From: Clostridia bacterium
GTDB lineage: Bacteria > Bacillota_A > Clostridia > UBA1212 > UBA1255
DNA length: 36,634 bases
Direction of reading: 5' to 3'
Assembly (NCBI GenBank): GCA_017522515.1
Contig: JAFWZH010000329.1
Location: forward strand, 1 to 36,634
Shown: one piece after another, positions 1-7,788 of the stretch
Position numbering within the stretch: position 1 is the stretch's first letter
Layout of the letters: every line of letters begins with the position of its first letter
Translations under genes and position numbers: made by a program
Notes under the pieces: model-generated
Database searches by the model: none
What the model saw: only the letters and a program-made list of their open reading frames with translations
Told to the model about the DNA's origin: nothing

Positions 1-354
1 GTATAAAACAGTATAAATAGAATCGTTCATCTTATGTGGCGCAACATTATTAAAAGAAAAAACGTAACATTCTATTCCGCTTACAGATGTAACCAATGCA
101 TCTAATTTAGTCGTTTTACCACAATAAGTCGCCTCTATATAGGGGTCTTTATATCCTGCATTATCAAATGCATTCTTCTTTAAAAGATACTTTACTGTAA
201 TATCACTTGAAACAGAAAGTGTTGCTCCGTCAATTGTAAGACTGTTGTCCTCACCGGCTTCAACCGCTGTTGCTAATTGAATTGGTGCTTGTAACATAGT
301 AAAAACCATTACAATTGCAAGAAAAAGTGAAATATACTTTTTGCCTTTTCTCAT
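1..354 (-). CDS. Secreted surface-type protein, N-terminal part only
   Basis: The reading frame starts at ATG 354 and runs off the left edge, so only about 118 residues are visible. It begins with a typical signal peptide: a basic start (MRKGKK), a hydrophobic core (YISLFLAIVMVFTML) and a probable cleavage near ATA-VEA. The exported part, from about residue 35, has beta-rich spacing ending in a VFSFNNVAPHKMNDSIYTVL-like stretch. This resembles an accessory beta domain I recall from Clostridia surface and dockerin-bearing proteins; that match is from memory. A strong AAAGGAG ribosome binding site lies at 361-367, about 6 bases before the ATG, with a TTGACA/TAGAAT promoter further upstream. The enzymatic or binding role lies outside the window and is unknown. 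Confidence 0.8.
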   Translation of the reverse strand, partial: MRKGKKYISLFLAIVMVFTMLQAPIQLATAVEAGEDNSLTIDGATLSVSSDITVKYLLKKNAFDNAGYKDPYIEATYCGKTTKLDALVTSVSGIECYVFSFNNVAPHKMNDSIYTVLY

Positions 355-406
355 AAAAATCTCCTTTGCGATAAATTATCATTTTTTAATTAAGCTATCT
401 CCTTTT

Positions 407-435
407 ATTCTATCGTTTGATATACAAATTGTCAA
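407..435 (-). promoter_or_regulatory. Sigma-A type promoter for the secreted protein at 1-354
   Basis: On the minus strand a perfect TTGACA (435-430) is followed after 17 bp by TAGAAT (412-407). The start would fall about 45 bases before the ATG at 354. Box match and spacing are both near consensus, so this is one of the best promoters in the window. Confidence 0.75.
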
Positions 436-450
436 TTGATTATTTGTAAT

Positions 451-485
451 AAAAAATGGGTTGAAGCCTTAATTACTTCAACCCA
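451..485 (-). terminator. Rho-independent terminator of the 1190-residue lectin gene
   Basis: A perfect 10-bp stem (457-466 with 476-485, TGGGTTGAAG) has a 9-base loop. On the minus strand it is followed by six T residues (456-451). It lies 36 bases after the stop codon at 521, as expected for the end of this transcript. Confidence 0.85.
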
Positions 486-520
486 AATTTGCAATATTAT
501 TTACAACCTGAATGTTCAAA

Positions 521-3500
521 TCAGCTAATTTTAAATGTTCCTTCCCAAACATTCATACCTTCTAAGTAATAGTTGTGAGCGAAATAGTATTTACCATTTA
601 CCCAGAACATACTCTCTGCTTCGCGAGTAACGTCACTTTGAATTGTCATTACATAATTACCATACCAATCATAAACAACTATTACATTCTTTTTATCCTG
701 ATAACTCATCGGGAAATATATATAATTATCGTCACTTCCCATGCCTTGTGCTGTATATCCCGTTTTATCTGTTCTTGTATATGTCTTGATAATTTCAAAG
801 TCAGAATTTAATATTTCTAACGTCTTGCCGCCTCTGCTGATAGCGTAGCAATCATATTTCTCGTTATACGTAATTGCACCTGCGTATGTATCAATAGCAA
901 CAGAGCCTGTAATCGTCAATGTATTAGGATCGATGAAAATAAGCTCATTACCAAGCGTTCCGCCACGTGCACAAACGATACGATTATTTTTCGAATCATA
1001 AGTCAAGTCGTTACCATGTCCTAAGAACAATACTTTGCTCGTTGCAACATATGAACCATCTGAAAGTTTATGCTTTCTGATTATTACACCTGTTTCGTCA
1101 CTGTTTCTGATAGCACCGTAAATGTATACACCATCAGAGCAGCATCCCTGAGAAAGATTGAACTCACTTGTTTTGGCAAGAATAGCAATCTTCTTTGATT
1201 TCAATGACAATGTATATCCTTTTGTACTGGCAAGTATGGAAAAATCTGCCATACCATTTACAAGCAAACCATTAGATGCCTTGTCCAAAGCTTGATATTT
1301 ATTAACTGTCATATAATCATATATCTTGTTAAAATCAATTGAAATCTTAATATCATCAAAAGCTACTTTTGTGCCGTAAACTTGCAATCCAAGCTTTCCT
1401 TTTGAAAGTGCATTAATTTCATGAGTACGCAAAAGTTTTTTGTTGTTAATATATCCGCCTGCTGTATTACCATACGCTTCTAATTTAAACAAGTAACTCT
1501 TAGAAGCTTTTAACGCTTCGGAATATGGTGTCTGCGCCTGGTATGACCACGCTGATGAAGACTCTCTCTTTTGGTGAATAATACCATTTGATGCAGTAGT
1601 ACCAACTTTAGCTATATAATGATAATACAAATTCTCATTTTGTAATCTGTACATGAAAGAGAACCATTTACTGGCAGACTCTCCTGATAATAAAGTTGCA
1701 TTAGAAGTAATAGTATAATTGTAGAAATCAGCAAGATATGAAGGCAAGTAAACTTTACCTACACCATTCATAATAAACTTACCACCTGAAAATGTTGCTG
1801 AGCCACTACTCATATTAACACTTAATCCATCAAAGCTGCCGGAATTGAAATCATTATAATAGAGTGTGTAATCAGAATCAGAAGGATTCTTCGCAATAAT
1901 ATAAACATTAATCGTTTTTGAACCTGTCTTAGCATTAAGCTTGTATACACCACTTGTTTTAATTTCAATCTTATTATCTACAATAGCAATTTCATCAGAG
2001 CTCCAAATAATATTTTTAGAACTTATGATTTTATCGTTTTTAGAAAATTGAACATTGTAGTAATCTAAGTCAACTGTGTCACCAACCTCTGCAGGAAAAG
2101 CAGGTGTATCATTCCATATAACACTTTCGATATTATTATCAATTTTAAGCATAGCGATATCAAACTTTTGACCTGCAGTGTTTCCGTATGAACACAAACG
2201 GACATTAATTCCTTCGGCTGTTTTACTGTCTGTAATATCTAAAGAAGCTGCAGAAGAACATTTAGGTACAAAAATATATGAACCACTAACCTCAAAAACA
2301 TACCATTTTTGAGCATTTGATGTATCTTTTGCAGAAACACTGATATTCGTTCCTGTTACTCCGAAACCTCCGTCAACATTAAGTGATTTGCCTGTAGACA
2401 CATTAATGATTCTGTATGTACCATCTGCATTCTTTTCAAATTTCCATATTTGATTAGTATTTGCAGCCATTTTATTAGATACAACATTTGTGCCGGATAC
2501 AGCTAAAGCTGTTCCCAAGCCACTGTTATTGATTCTTGCATAAAAATCATTACCCAAATCAACAGGTATCATTGTTTCTATTTCATTGATATTGTTAAAT
2601 GCAAACACCTGATTATTACCGCCGTTATATGTGTAAATTTCAGCATTTGTACCGGGTACAACATTAAGTCCTTGCATTTCAAGTACGCAAGAAGGTGCAC
2701 TTAAGGGACGAAGCACATATCTGTCTGTGCTGTATTTGTGAATATACCAGCGTTGTTCTCTTCCCGTGTTTACTTCTTTTAAGCAAACATTTGTGCCTGA
2801 AAGGTACGTATAACTTTCTAGAGAAAGCGCAAGTCCCGCAGTTTTATTAACAATAGTATATGAGCCATCACTGTTACGTGTGAATTGCCATACTTGTGTA
2901 GAATCAAATGTTGTTGCCGTATCAAGAATTACATTTGATCCTGTATAATCTAAAGCCATACCATTTGCACAAACAATTCTTGTTTCAAAGGTGTCACCAA
3001 AATTCATGTATGGAGCAGTTTGTGTTCTGAAAGACTCTTTCCATCCACTGTTAACAAAGTGTTTCATTCCTTGAACATAATTGGTTTTACCATAACCATT
3101 GGCTAAGTCACTGTTATTTTGCATATAATACTTGATGCTGAAAATCGGACTTGCCTGACGTCCTTCTTTAATACCGTGGTTATAAAAATGCTTATATAAA
3201 CCGGATGCAGTTGAACCAAATCCCGGAATTACGTCTGAACTGTATTCTGCATAATAATTTGAATCAAAAATAACGGGTGTTACAGTATCAAAAGAAGTAT
3301 TATTGCTAATTTTAAACAATTGATTGTTGCCACCGTTATATGTATAAATTTCAGCATTAATACCGGGTTTACTTGTTAAACCTTGCATTTCAAGTACGCA
3401 AGAAGGTGCACTCAAGGGACGAAGTACGTATGTACCTGTATTGTACTTATGAATATACCAACGTTGTTCTCTTCCCGTGCTTACTTCTTTTAAACAAACA

Positions 3501-4093
3501 TTTGTACCTGAAAGGTATGTGTAGCTTTCAAGAGAAAGCGCAAGTCCAGTAGTTTTGCTGACAATAGTATATGAACCATCGCTGTTGCGAGTAAATTTCC
3601 AAATCTGTGTTGCATCAAAAGCAGCTGCAGTATTAAGAATGGCATTTGTTCCTGAATAATCCAATACCAAACCGTCCTGTCCGATAACTTTTGTCTCAAA
3701 ACTTTCACCTAAATTCTCGTAAGGAGCCGTTTGTGTTCTGAAAGACTCTTTCCATCCACTGTTAACAAAGTGTTTCATTCCTTGAACATAATTGGTTTTA
3801 CCATAACCATTGGCTAAGTCACTGTTATTCTGCAAGTAATATTTTACATTGAAGATAGGACTGCCCTGTCTGCCTTCACCAATACCGTGATTATAAAAAT
3901 GCTTGTATAATCCGGCCTCGGTAGAACCAAATCCCGGAATAACATCCGAACTGTATCTGGCATAATAATTGCGATCAAAAACAACAGATTTTCTGGCGGC
4001 AGGAATATAATCTGCTGCATTAACAGGAAATGCTGTCGTAATCATCGAAAACACCAAGACAAGTAAAAGTAACCTTTTAAAATTCCCTTTCAT
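521..4093 (-). CDS. Large secreted protein with duplicated HY..G..EGR and ricin-type lectin modules
   Basis: This is a 1190-residue exported protein. It opens with a signal peptide (MKGNFKRLLLLVLVFSM, probable cleavage after VNA). Residues about 37-273 and 274-510 are two copies of one unit: a FD.NYYA.YSSDVIPGF / HFYNHGI.EGRQ / YYLQNNSDLANGYG segment of the kind repeated in wall proteins, followed by a ricin-B type beta-trefoil (QxW-like QIWKF, QRWYIHKY). A third beta-trefoil covers about 511-650. An Ig-like stretch follows, then a concanavalin/LamG-like jelly-roll (YYNDFN, about 740-915). The C-terminal 260 residues have repeating GN-L-Y strand patterns that look like a beta-propeller. No sortase motif or catalytic motif was recognised. 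A carbohydrate-binding, extracellular role is inferred. Ribosome binding site AAAGGA precedes the ATG. The protein is paralogous in its middle part to the product at 33901-36634. Confidence 0.85.
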   Translation of the reverse strand: MKGNFKRLLLLVLVFSMITTAFPVNAADYIPAARKSVVFDRNYYARYSSDVIPGFGSTEAGLYKHFYNHGIGEGRQGSPIFNVKYYLQNNSDLANGYGKTNYVQGMKHFVNSGWKESFRTQTAPYENLGESFETKVIGQDGLVLDYSGTNAILNTAAAFDATQIWKFTRNSDGSYTIVSKTTGLALSLESYTYLSGTNVCLKEVSTGREQRWYIHKYNTGTYVLRPLSAPSCVLEMQGLTSKPGINAEIYTYNGGNNQLFKISNNTSFDTVTPVIFDSNYYAEYSSDVIPGFGSTASGLYKHFYNHGIKEGRQASPIFSIKYYMQNNSDLANGYGKTNYVQGMKHFVNSGWKESFRTQTAPYMNFGDTFETRIVCANGMALDYTGSNVILDTATTFDSTQVWQFTRNSDGSYTIVNKTAGLALSLESYTYLSGTNVCLKEVNTGREQRWYIHKYSTDRYVLRPLSAPSCVLEMQGLNVVPGTNAEIYTYNGGNNQVFAFNNINEIETMIPVDLGNDFYARINNSGLGTALAVSGTNVVSNKMAANTNQIWKFEKNADGTYRIINVSTGKSLNVDGGFGVTGTNISVSAKDTSNAQKWYVFEVSGSYIFVPKCSSAASLDITDSKTAEGINVRLCSYGNTAGQKFDIAMLKIDNNIESVIWNDTPAFPAEVGDTVDLDYYNVQFSKNDKIISSKNIIWSSDEIAIVDNKIEIKTSGVYKLNAKTGSKTINVYIIAKNPSDSDYTLYYNDFNSGSFDGLSVNMSSGSATFSGGKFIMNGVGKVYLPSYLADFYNYTITSNATLLSGESASKWFSFMYRLQNENLYYHYIAKVGTTASNGIIHQKRESSSAWSYQAQTPYSEALKASKSYLFKLEAYGNTAGGYINNKKLLRTHEINALSKGKLGLQVYGTKVAFDDIKISIDFNKIYDYMTVNKYQALDKASNGLLVNGMADFSILASTKGYTLSLKSKKIAILAKTSEFNLSQGCCSDGVYIYGAIRNSDETGVIIRKHKLSDGSYVATSKVLFLGHGNDLTYDSKNNRIVCARGGTLGNELIFIDPNTLTITGSVAIDTYAGAITYNEKYDCYAISRGGKTLEILNSDFEIIKTYTRTDKTGYTAQGMGSDDNYIYFPMSYQDKKNVIVVYDWYGNYVMTIQSDVTREAESMFWVNGKYYFAHNYYLEGMNVWEGTFKIS
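2564..3985 (-). repeat. Tandem 711-bp intragenic duplication (2564-3274 and 3275-3985)
   Basis: Two direct repeats with a period of 711 bp (237 codons) lie in the lectin gene. The stretch 3018-3118 is identical base for base to 3729-3829 (101 bp), while the flanking parts differ at scattered positions. Each unit encodes one HY..G..EGR segment plus one ricin-type trefoil. The boundaries are approximate because they follow the protein modules. Confidence 0.9.
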
Positions 4094-4126
4094 AGTTAAA
4101 TCCTTTCTACATTTTTTGTTAATAAT

Positions 4127-4154
4127 ATTTTAACACTTTTTATAATTATGTCAA
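4127..4154 (-). promoter_or_regulatory. Promoter of the 1190-residue lectin gene
   Basis: The minus strand carries a perfect TTGACA (4154-4149), a 16-bp spacer and TAAAAT (4132-4127). It sits about 35 bases before the ATG at 4093 and is divergent from the promoter at 4188-4216. Confidence 0.7.
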
Positions 4155-4187
4155 TCAAATAAATTAGACATTACCATGGTTTTTTGA

Positions 4188-4216
4188 TTGATTTAAACAT
4201 CAGAAAATGATATAAT
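4188..4216 (+). promoter_or_regulatory. Promoter of the DUF1846-glycosyltransferase pair
   Basis: TTGATT (4188-4193), a 17-bp spacer and a perfect TATAAT (4211-4216) lie about 75 bases before the ATG at 4292. The 197-bp gap 4094-4291 therefore holds two divergent promoters and nothing else that I can support. Confidence 0.65.
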
Positions 4217-4291
4217 AATAATTGTTGTTTTTTTATACACAGGAACAAATTCAGCACAATAATTATTTTTCTTAACAAGGGGTATGTTTGT

Positions 4292-5779
4292 ATGCAATCT
4301 GCTTTTAACAACAAGATTTATTTTGAGAAACAAACAAAACATATAAAAGAACGTATAAGCCAATTTGGTAACAAGCTTTATCTTGAATTCGGAGGTAAGC
4401 TCTTTGATGACTATCACGCAGCAAGAGTATTGCCCGGGTTTGAACCAGATAACAAAATCAAGTTATTACTTGAATTCAAAGAAATTTGTGAAATTATAAT
4501 TTGTATTAATGCTTCGGATATTGAGAAAAATAAAATTCGTGCAGATCTGGGCATTACATATGATCGTGAAATGCTCAGACTTATAGATTCTGTACGTTCT
4601 TTGGGTATTTTAATAAACAGCGTTGTTATAACCCAATATACAGGACAAGCGGCTGCCGACGTATTCCGTAGTAAGTTAGAAAAGCGTGGCATAAATACAT
4701 ATTTGCACTACCCTATCCCCGGTTATCCTGCAAATGTTGATTTAATCGTTAGTGATGACGGTTACGGTAAAAACGACTATGTAGAAACAACAAGACCACT
4801 TGTTGTTGTTACTGCACCCGGTCCTTGCAGCGGAAAAATGGCTACATGTCTTTCGCAAATGTATCACGAACACAAACGCGGCATAACTGCAGGTTATGCT
4901 AAATTTGAAACTTTTCCCGTGTGGAACCTTCCTTTAAGACATCCCGTTAATCTTGCGTATGAGGCGGCTACTGCTGATTTAAAGGATGTAAATATGATTG
5001 ATCCTTATCATCTTGAGATGTATAACATTAGAACAGTAAATTACAACAGAGACATAGAAGTATTCCCTGTTGTTAAGACTATTTTAAATAAAATTCTCGG
5101 CAAGGATGTTTATCATTCTCCCACCGATATGGGTGTAAATATGCTTGCTTATGCTATTGACGATGATGAGGCTGTTCGTAAGGCTGCAAACGACGAGATC
5201 ATTCGCCGCTACTACAAGATTCATTGTGATTATATTCAAGGACTTTTTGATTCAGAAACTGTTGATAAAATAGAATTAATAATGAACCAAGCTGGATTAA
5301 AGCCAACTGACCGACCTGTTGTTGATGCGGCAGCAAAAAAAGCCAAAGAAAAAAATGCACCTGCTATGGCAATAGAGTTGCCAAATGGTGAAATTGTAAC
5401 GGGAAAGACAACTAATCTCATGACTGCCCCGGCAAGTTGTACATTAAATGCTTTAAAAAAGCTTGCCGGACTTGACGATGCTCTTCTTATGATTGCTCCG
5501 CTTGTTTTGGAGCCTACACTTAAGTTAAAAAAAGATATTTACGGCACAGACAAGCCTCTTTTAAGCCTAGAAGAAGTTTTGATTTCTCTTAGCATTTGCG
5601 CTGTTACAAATACACTTGCTGATATTGCGTTAAAAAATCTCAGCGCTCTTTCAGGTTGCGAGGCTCATTCTACTGTAATTCTTTCTCAAAGTGATGATAT
5701 TGTATGTAAAAAATTAGGATATAATCTTACATGTGAACCTGCTTTTGCAAGCAACGACTTGTACGACGGGAATATTTAA
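4292..5779 (+). CDS. DUF1846 (UPF0371) family protein
   Basis: A 495-residue cytosolic protein with no signal or membrane segment. Length and sequence pattern fit the DUF1846/UPF0371 family, which is known mainly from structural genomics and has no settled function. Recognisable features are the N-terminal block KLYLEFGGKLFDDYHAARVLPGF, a central HYPIPGYPANVDLI..DDGYG block, and a P-loop-like TAPGPCSGKMATCLSQ at about residues 173-187 followed by HE.KRG..AGYAKFETFP.W. The family match is from memory but strong along the whole length. Translation starts at ATG 4292 with an AAGGGG ribosome binding site about 9 bases upstream. The next gene begins 18 bp after the stop, so the two are very likely one operon. 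What the protein does for its glycosyltransferase neighbour is not known. Confidence 0.85.
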   Translation: MQSAFNNKIYFEKQTKHIKERISQFGNKLYLEFGGKLFDDYHAARVLPGFEPDNKIKLLLEFKEICEIIICINASDIEKNKIRADLGITYDREMLRLIDSVRSLGILINSVVITQYTGQAAADVFRSKLEKRGINTYLHYPIPGYPANVDLIVSDDGYGKNDYVETTRPLVVVTAPGPCSGKMATCLSQMYHEHKRGITAGYAKFETFPVWNLPLRHPVNLAYEAATADLKDVNMIDPYHLEMYNIRTVNYNRDIEVFPVVKTILNKILGKDVYHSPTDMGVNMLAYAIDDDEAVRKAANDEIIRRYYKIHCDYIQGLFDSETVDKIELIMNQAGLKPTDRPVVDAAAKKAKEKNAPAMAIELPNGEIVTGKTTNLMTAPASCTLNALKKLAGLDDALLMIAPLVLEPTLKLKKDIYGTDKPLLSLEEVLISLSICAVTNTLADIALKNLSALSGCEAHSTVILSQSDDIVCKKLGYNLTCEPAFASNDLYDGNI

Positions 5780-5797
5780 TTCTATAGGAGATTTTTT

Positions 5798-6763
5798 ATG
5801 ACTACACCCGCCACTTTATATATTGTTGTTCCGTGTTATAACGAAAGCGAGGTTTTTCCCATAACCTCAGCAGAATTGACTGCGCTTTTAAAAGAAATGG
5901 TTGCACAAGATAAGATTTCTGAAAGCAGTCGTATATTGTTTGTGGACGACGGCAGTCGCGATAACACGTGGGAGCTCATCTCTACGGAATACTCTTCTAA
6001 CAAATATGTTTGTGGTTTAAAGCTTGCATGCAACGTTGGTCATCAAAATGCTCTTTTTGCCGGTTTAATGGCTGCAAAAGATAAATGTGATATTACTGTC
6101 TCTATTGATGCTGACCTTCAAGATGATACTAACGCCATTATTGAAATGGTCGATAAATTTTATCAAGGTAACGATATTGTATACGGTGTACGAAGCAGCC
6201 GAAAAAAAGATTCATTCTTTAAACGCACCACTGCACAAAGCTTTTATAAATTTATGAATAAAATGGGTGCAAAAACAGTATACAATCATGCAGATTTCCG
6301 ACTTATGAGCAGAAGAGCTGTCGAACAGCTCAGCAATTACAGCGAGAGAAATATGTTTTTAAGAGGTATAGTACCTCTAATCGGTTATAAATCTGATTGT
6401 GTTTATTACGACAGAAAAGAACGTGTTGCCGGAGAATCAAAATATCCATTAAAAAAAATGATTAATTTTGCTTTTGACGGAATAACCTCTTTTAGTATTA
6501 AACCAATTACTTTTATTTTTACTTTAGGTATTATTATAATTATCTGTTCCTTAATAGCCGCTGTTTATGCCTTTGTGGCATATTTTTGCGGAAATACAGT
6601 TCCCGGTTGGACATCATTAATGCTTTCAATATGGTTTTTAGGCGGTGTACAACTCGTTTCTGTAGGCTTAATAGGACAGTATATAGGCAAAATTTACATC
6701 GAATCTAAGAAACGTCCAAGATATAATAACGAGATATTTTTAGGTGATGAAGATCGCAATTAA
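5798..6763 (+). CDS. GtrB/DPM1-like family 2 glycosyltransferase, membrane anchored
   Basis: A 321-residue GT2 enzyme. The GT-A fold motifs are clear: IVVPCYNES near the start, FVDDGSRDNTW at about 48-58, and SIDADLQDD at about 103-111 (metal-binding DxD-like). The block RLMSRRAVEQL and the basic GESKYPLKKMINFAFDGITSFS stretch precede two hydrophobic helices at about 234-262 and 270-298. This is the architecture of GtrB-type enzymes, which transfer a sugar from a nucleotide donor to undecaprenyl phosphate on the inner face of the membrane. The specific sugar cannot be told. A clear AGGAG ribosome binding site lies in the 18-bp gap after the DUF1846 gene. The gene ends convergently, and its stop overlaps the stop of the amidase gene by 4 bp (TTAA). 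Confidence 0.88.
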   Translation: MTTPATLYIVVPCYNESEVFPITSAELTALLKEMVAQDKISESSRILFVDDGSRDNTWELISTEYSSNKYVCGLKLACNVGHQNALFAGLMAAKDKCDITVSIDADLQDDTNAIIEMVDKFYQGNDIVYGVRSSRKKDSFFKRTTAQSFYKFMNKMGAKTVYNHADFRLMSRRAVEQLSNYSERNMFLRGIVPLIGYKSDCVYYDRKERVAGESKYPLKKMINFAFDGITSFSIKPITFIFTLGIIIIICSLIAAVYAFVAYFCGNTVPGWTSLMLSIWFLGGVQLVSVGLIGQYIGKIYIESKKRPRYNNEIFLGDEDRN

Positions 6764-7749
6764 TGTAAGGATACGAAATAATTCTTAATCCCTTCTGCGA
6801 TTTTATCCTGATACTCAGCGGAGTTTAGCAATTTATCTTCTTTCTCATTAGATAAAAAGCCGCACTCTATAATTATACATGTGTTTTCACACCAATTTAT
6901 GCCTGTATAATCATCTGTTTTGTGCACATATCTTTTTCTCGCACCTGTAGCGTTACAAATATATTCGAGAAGATCTGCGGCAATCGCATAATCCTTATTT
7001 GATTGTGCCAAATATTCTTGTGTACCTGTTCCTTTTCCACGAACAAAAAGATCAATACCTTCTGCTGTACTTGATGCTGCAGAATTACAATGAATTCGAA
7101 GTGTAATATCTGCTCCATATTCATTTGCCATTTTAGCTCTTTCAATATTTGATATGTCAACTTCATGGCTCTGTCTTGTCATTAAAACATCAGCGCCTAA
7201 ATCAACAAGTTTATTTCGTATTTTTTCGGCAATTTGCAAATTTATAATATACTCATCTACTCCTGTAAAATTTCCGGTTGTTCCTGATGTACATTTTGTC
7301 TTTAAGGCATCACTCCACGGAGCACATTGTTCTTTATTGTAATTTCCTTTAATTTGATGTCCCGGATCTATACAAATTTTCAATCCTGACAAAATATCTT
7401 GATCTATAGGTGTTTTTGTGGGATTTGATGTAGGTGTAATAGTAGGCATTACTGTATGTGTAGCAGTAGGTATTGATGTAGGTGTAGATGTAGATGTTAC
7501 GGTAGGTTTTATTGTTGGTGTAATAGTATTGGAATTCGTAGGAGATACTGTAGACGTTGGTTTAACGGTTGGTGTCATTGTTGGCTGTATTGTCACCAAA
7601 GATGTTTCTTCAATCTTTGACGTTGTAATAATAACAAGCGCATTTGTAGATGTTTCATCTGTCGGCTTGTCTTTGAAAATATCACATGCAACAAACAATA
7701 CAAAAAGCAAAAGAATTAAAAATAAATATAGAACTTTTCTCCTTAACAT
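6760..7749 (-). CDS. N-acetylmuramoyl-L-alanine amidase (Amidase_3), probable lipoprotein
   Basis: A 329-residue peptidoglycan hydrolase that cuts the amide bond between muramic acid and the stem peptide. The N-terminus is a lipoprotein-type signal ending in LFVAC, with Cys22 as the likely lipidated residue (Phe at -3 is a slightly unusual lipobox). Residues about 45-115 are a Thr/Pro-rich linker with many PT repeats, which would span the wall. The catalytic domain fills about 122-328: CIDPGHQ at about 124-130, Glu at about 165 in DEYIINLQIA, and RIHCNS at about 217-222 give the three zinc ligands, and IIECGFLSN at about 287-295 supplies the catalytic Glu. The ATG at 7749 is preceded by AAAGGTGG. 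It lies 39 bp after trmFO and may be co-transcribed. Confidence 0.9.
   Translation of the reverse strand: MLRRKVLYLFLILLLFVLFVACDIFKDKPTDETSTNALVIITTSKIEETSLVTIQPTMTPTVKPTSTVSPTNSNTITPTIKPTVTSTSTPTSIPTATHTVMPTITPTSNPTKTPIDQDILSGLKICIDPGHQIKGNYNKEQCAPWSDALKTKCTSGTTGNFTGVDEYIINLQIAEKIRNKLVDLGADVLMTRQSHEVDISNIERAKMANEYGADITLRIHCNSAASSTAEGIDLFVRGKGTGTQEYLAQSNKDYAIAADLLEYICNATGARKRYVHKTDDYTGINWCENTCIIIECGFLSNEKEDKLLNSAEYQDKIAEGIKNYFVSLH
7395..7605 (-). repeat. Low-complexity Thr/Pro codon repeat in the amidase linker
   Basis: Degenerate short repeats of ACA/ACT-CCT codons (GTAGGTGT-like on the plus strand) encode a run of PT, PTV and TPT units. Such tracts change length easily by slippage. The open plus-strand frame opposite it is a by-product of this composition. 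Confidence 0.75.
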
Positions 7750-7788
7750 GTTTTAACGTCCACCTTTTATTTATAATTAAAAAATTTA

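Noticed and set aside
964..974. CACGTG-containing spots (near 964, 33351, 35528) as parS sites
   Set aside because: None has the flanking TGTTTC/GAAACA needed for a parS palindrome.
4430..4442. CCCGGG near the start of the DUF1846 gene as a Noc site
   Set aside because: The flanks (TTG and TTTG) do not match ATTT/AAAT; only the six-base centre agrees.
7395..7605. Short repeats in the amidase gene as a CRISPR array
   Set aside because: The units are degenerate 6-9 base codon repeats without spacers of constant length, inside a coding frame.
7418..7756. Plus-strand open frame of 112 codons opposite the amidase linker
   Set aside because: It is the complement of the Thr/Pro repeat, giving a Val/Gly repeat with no ribosome site. 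The amidase on the minus strand is certain.
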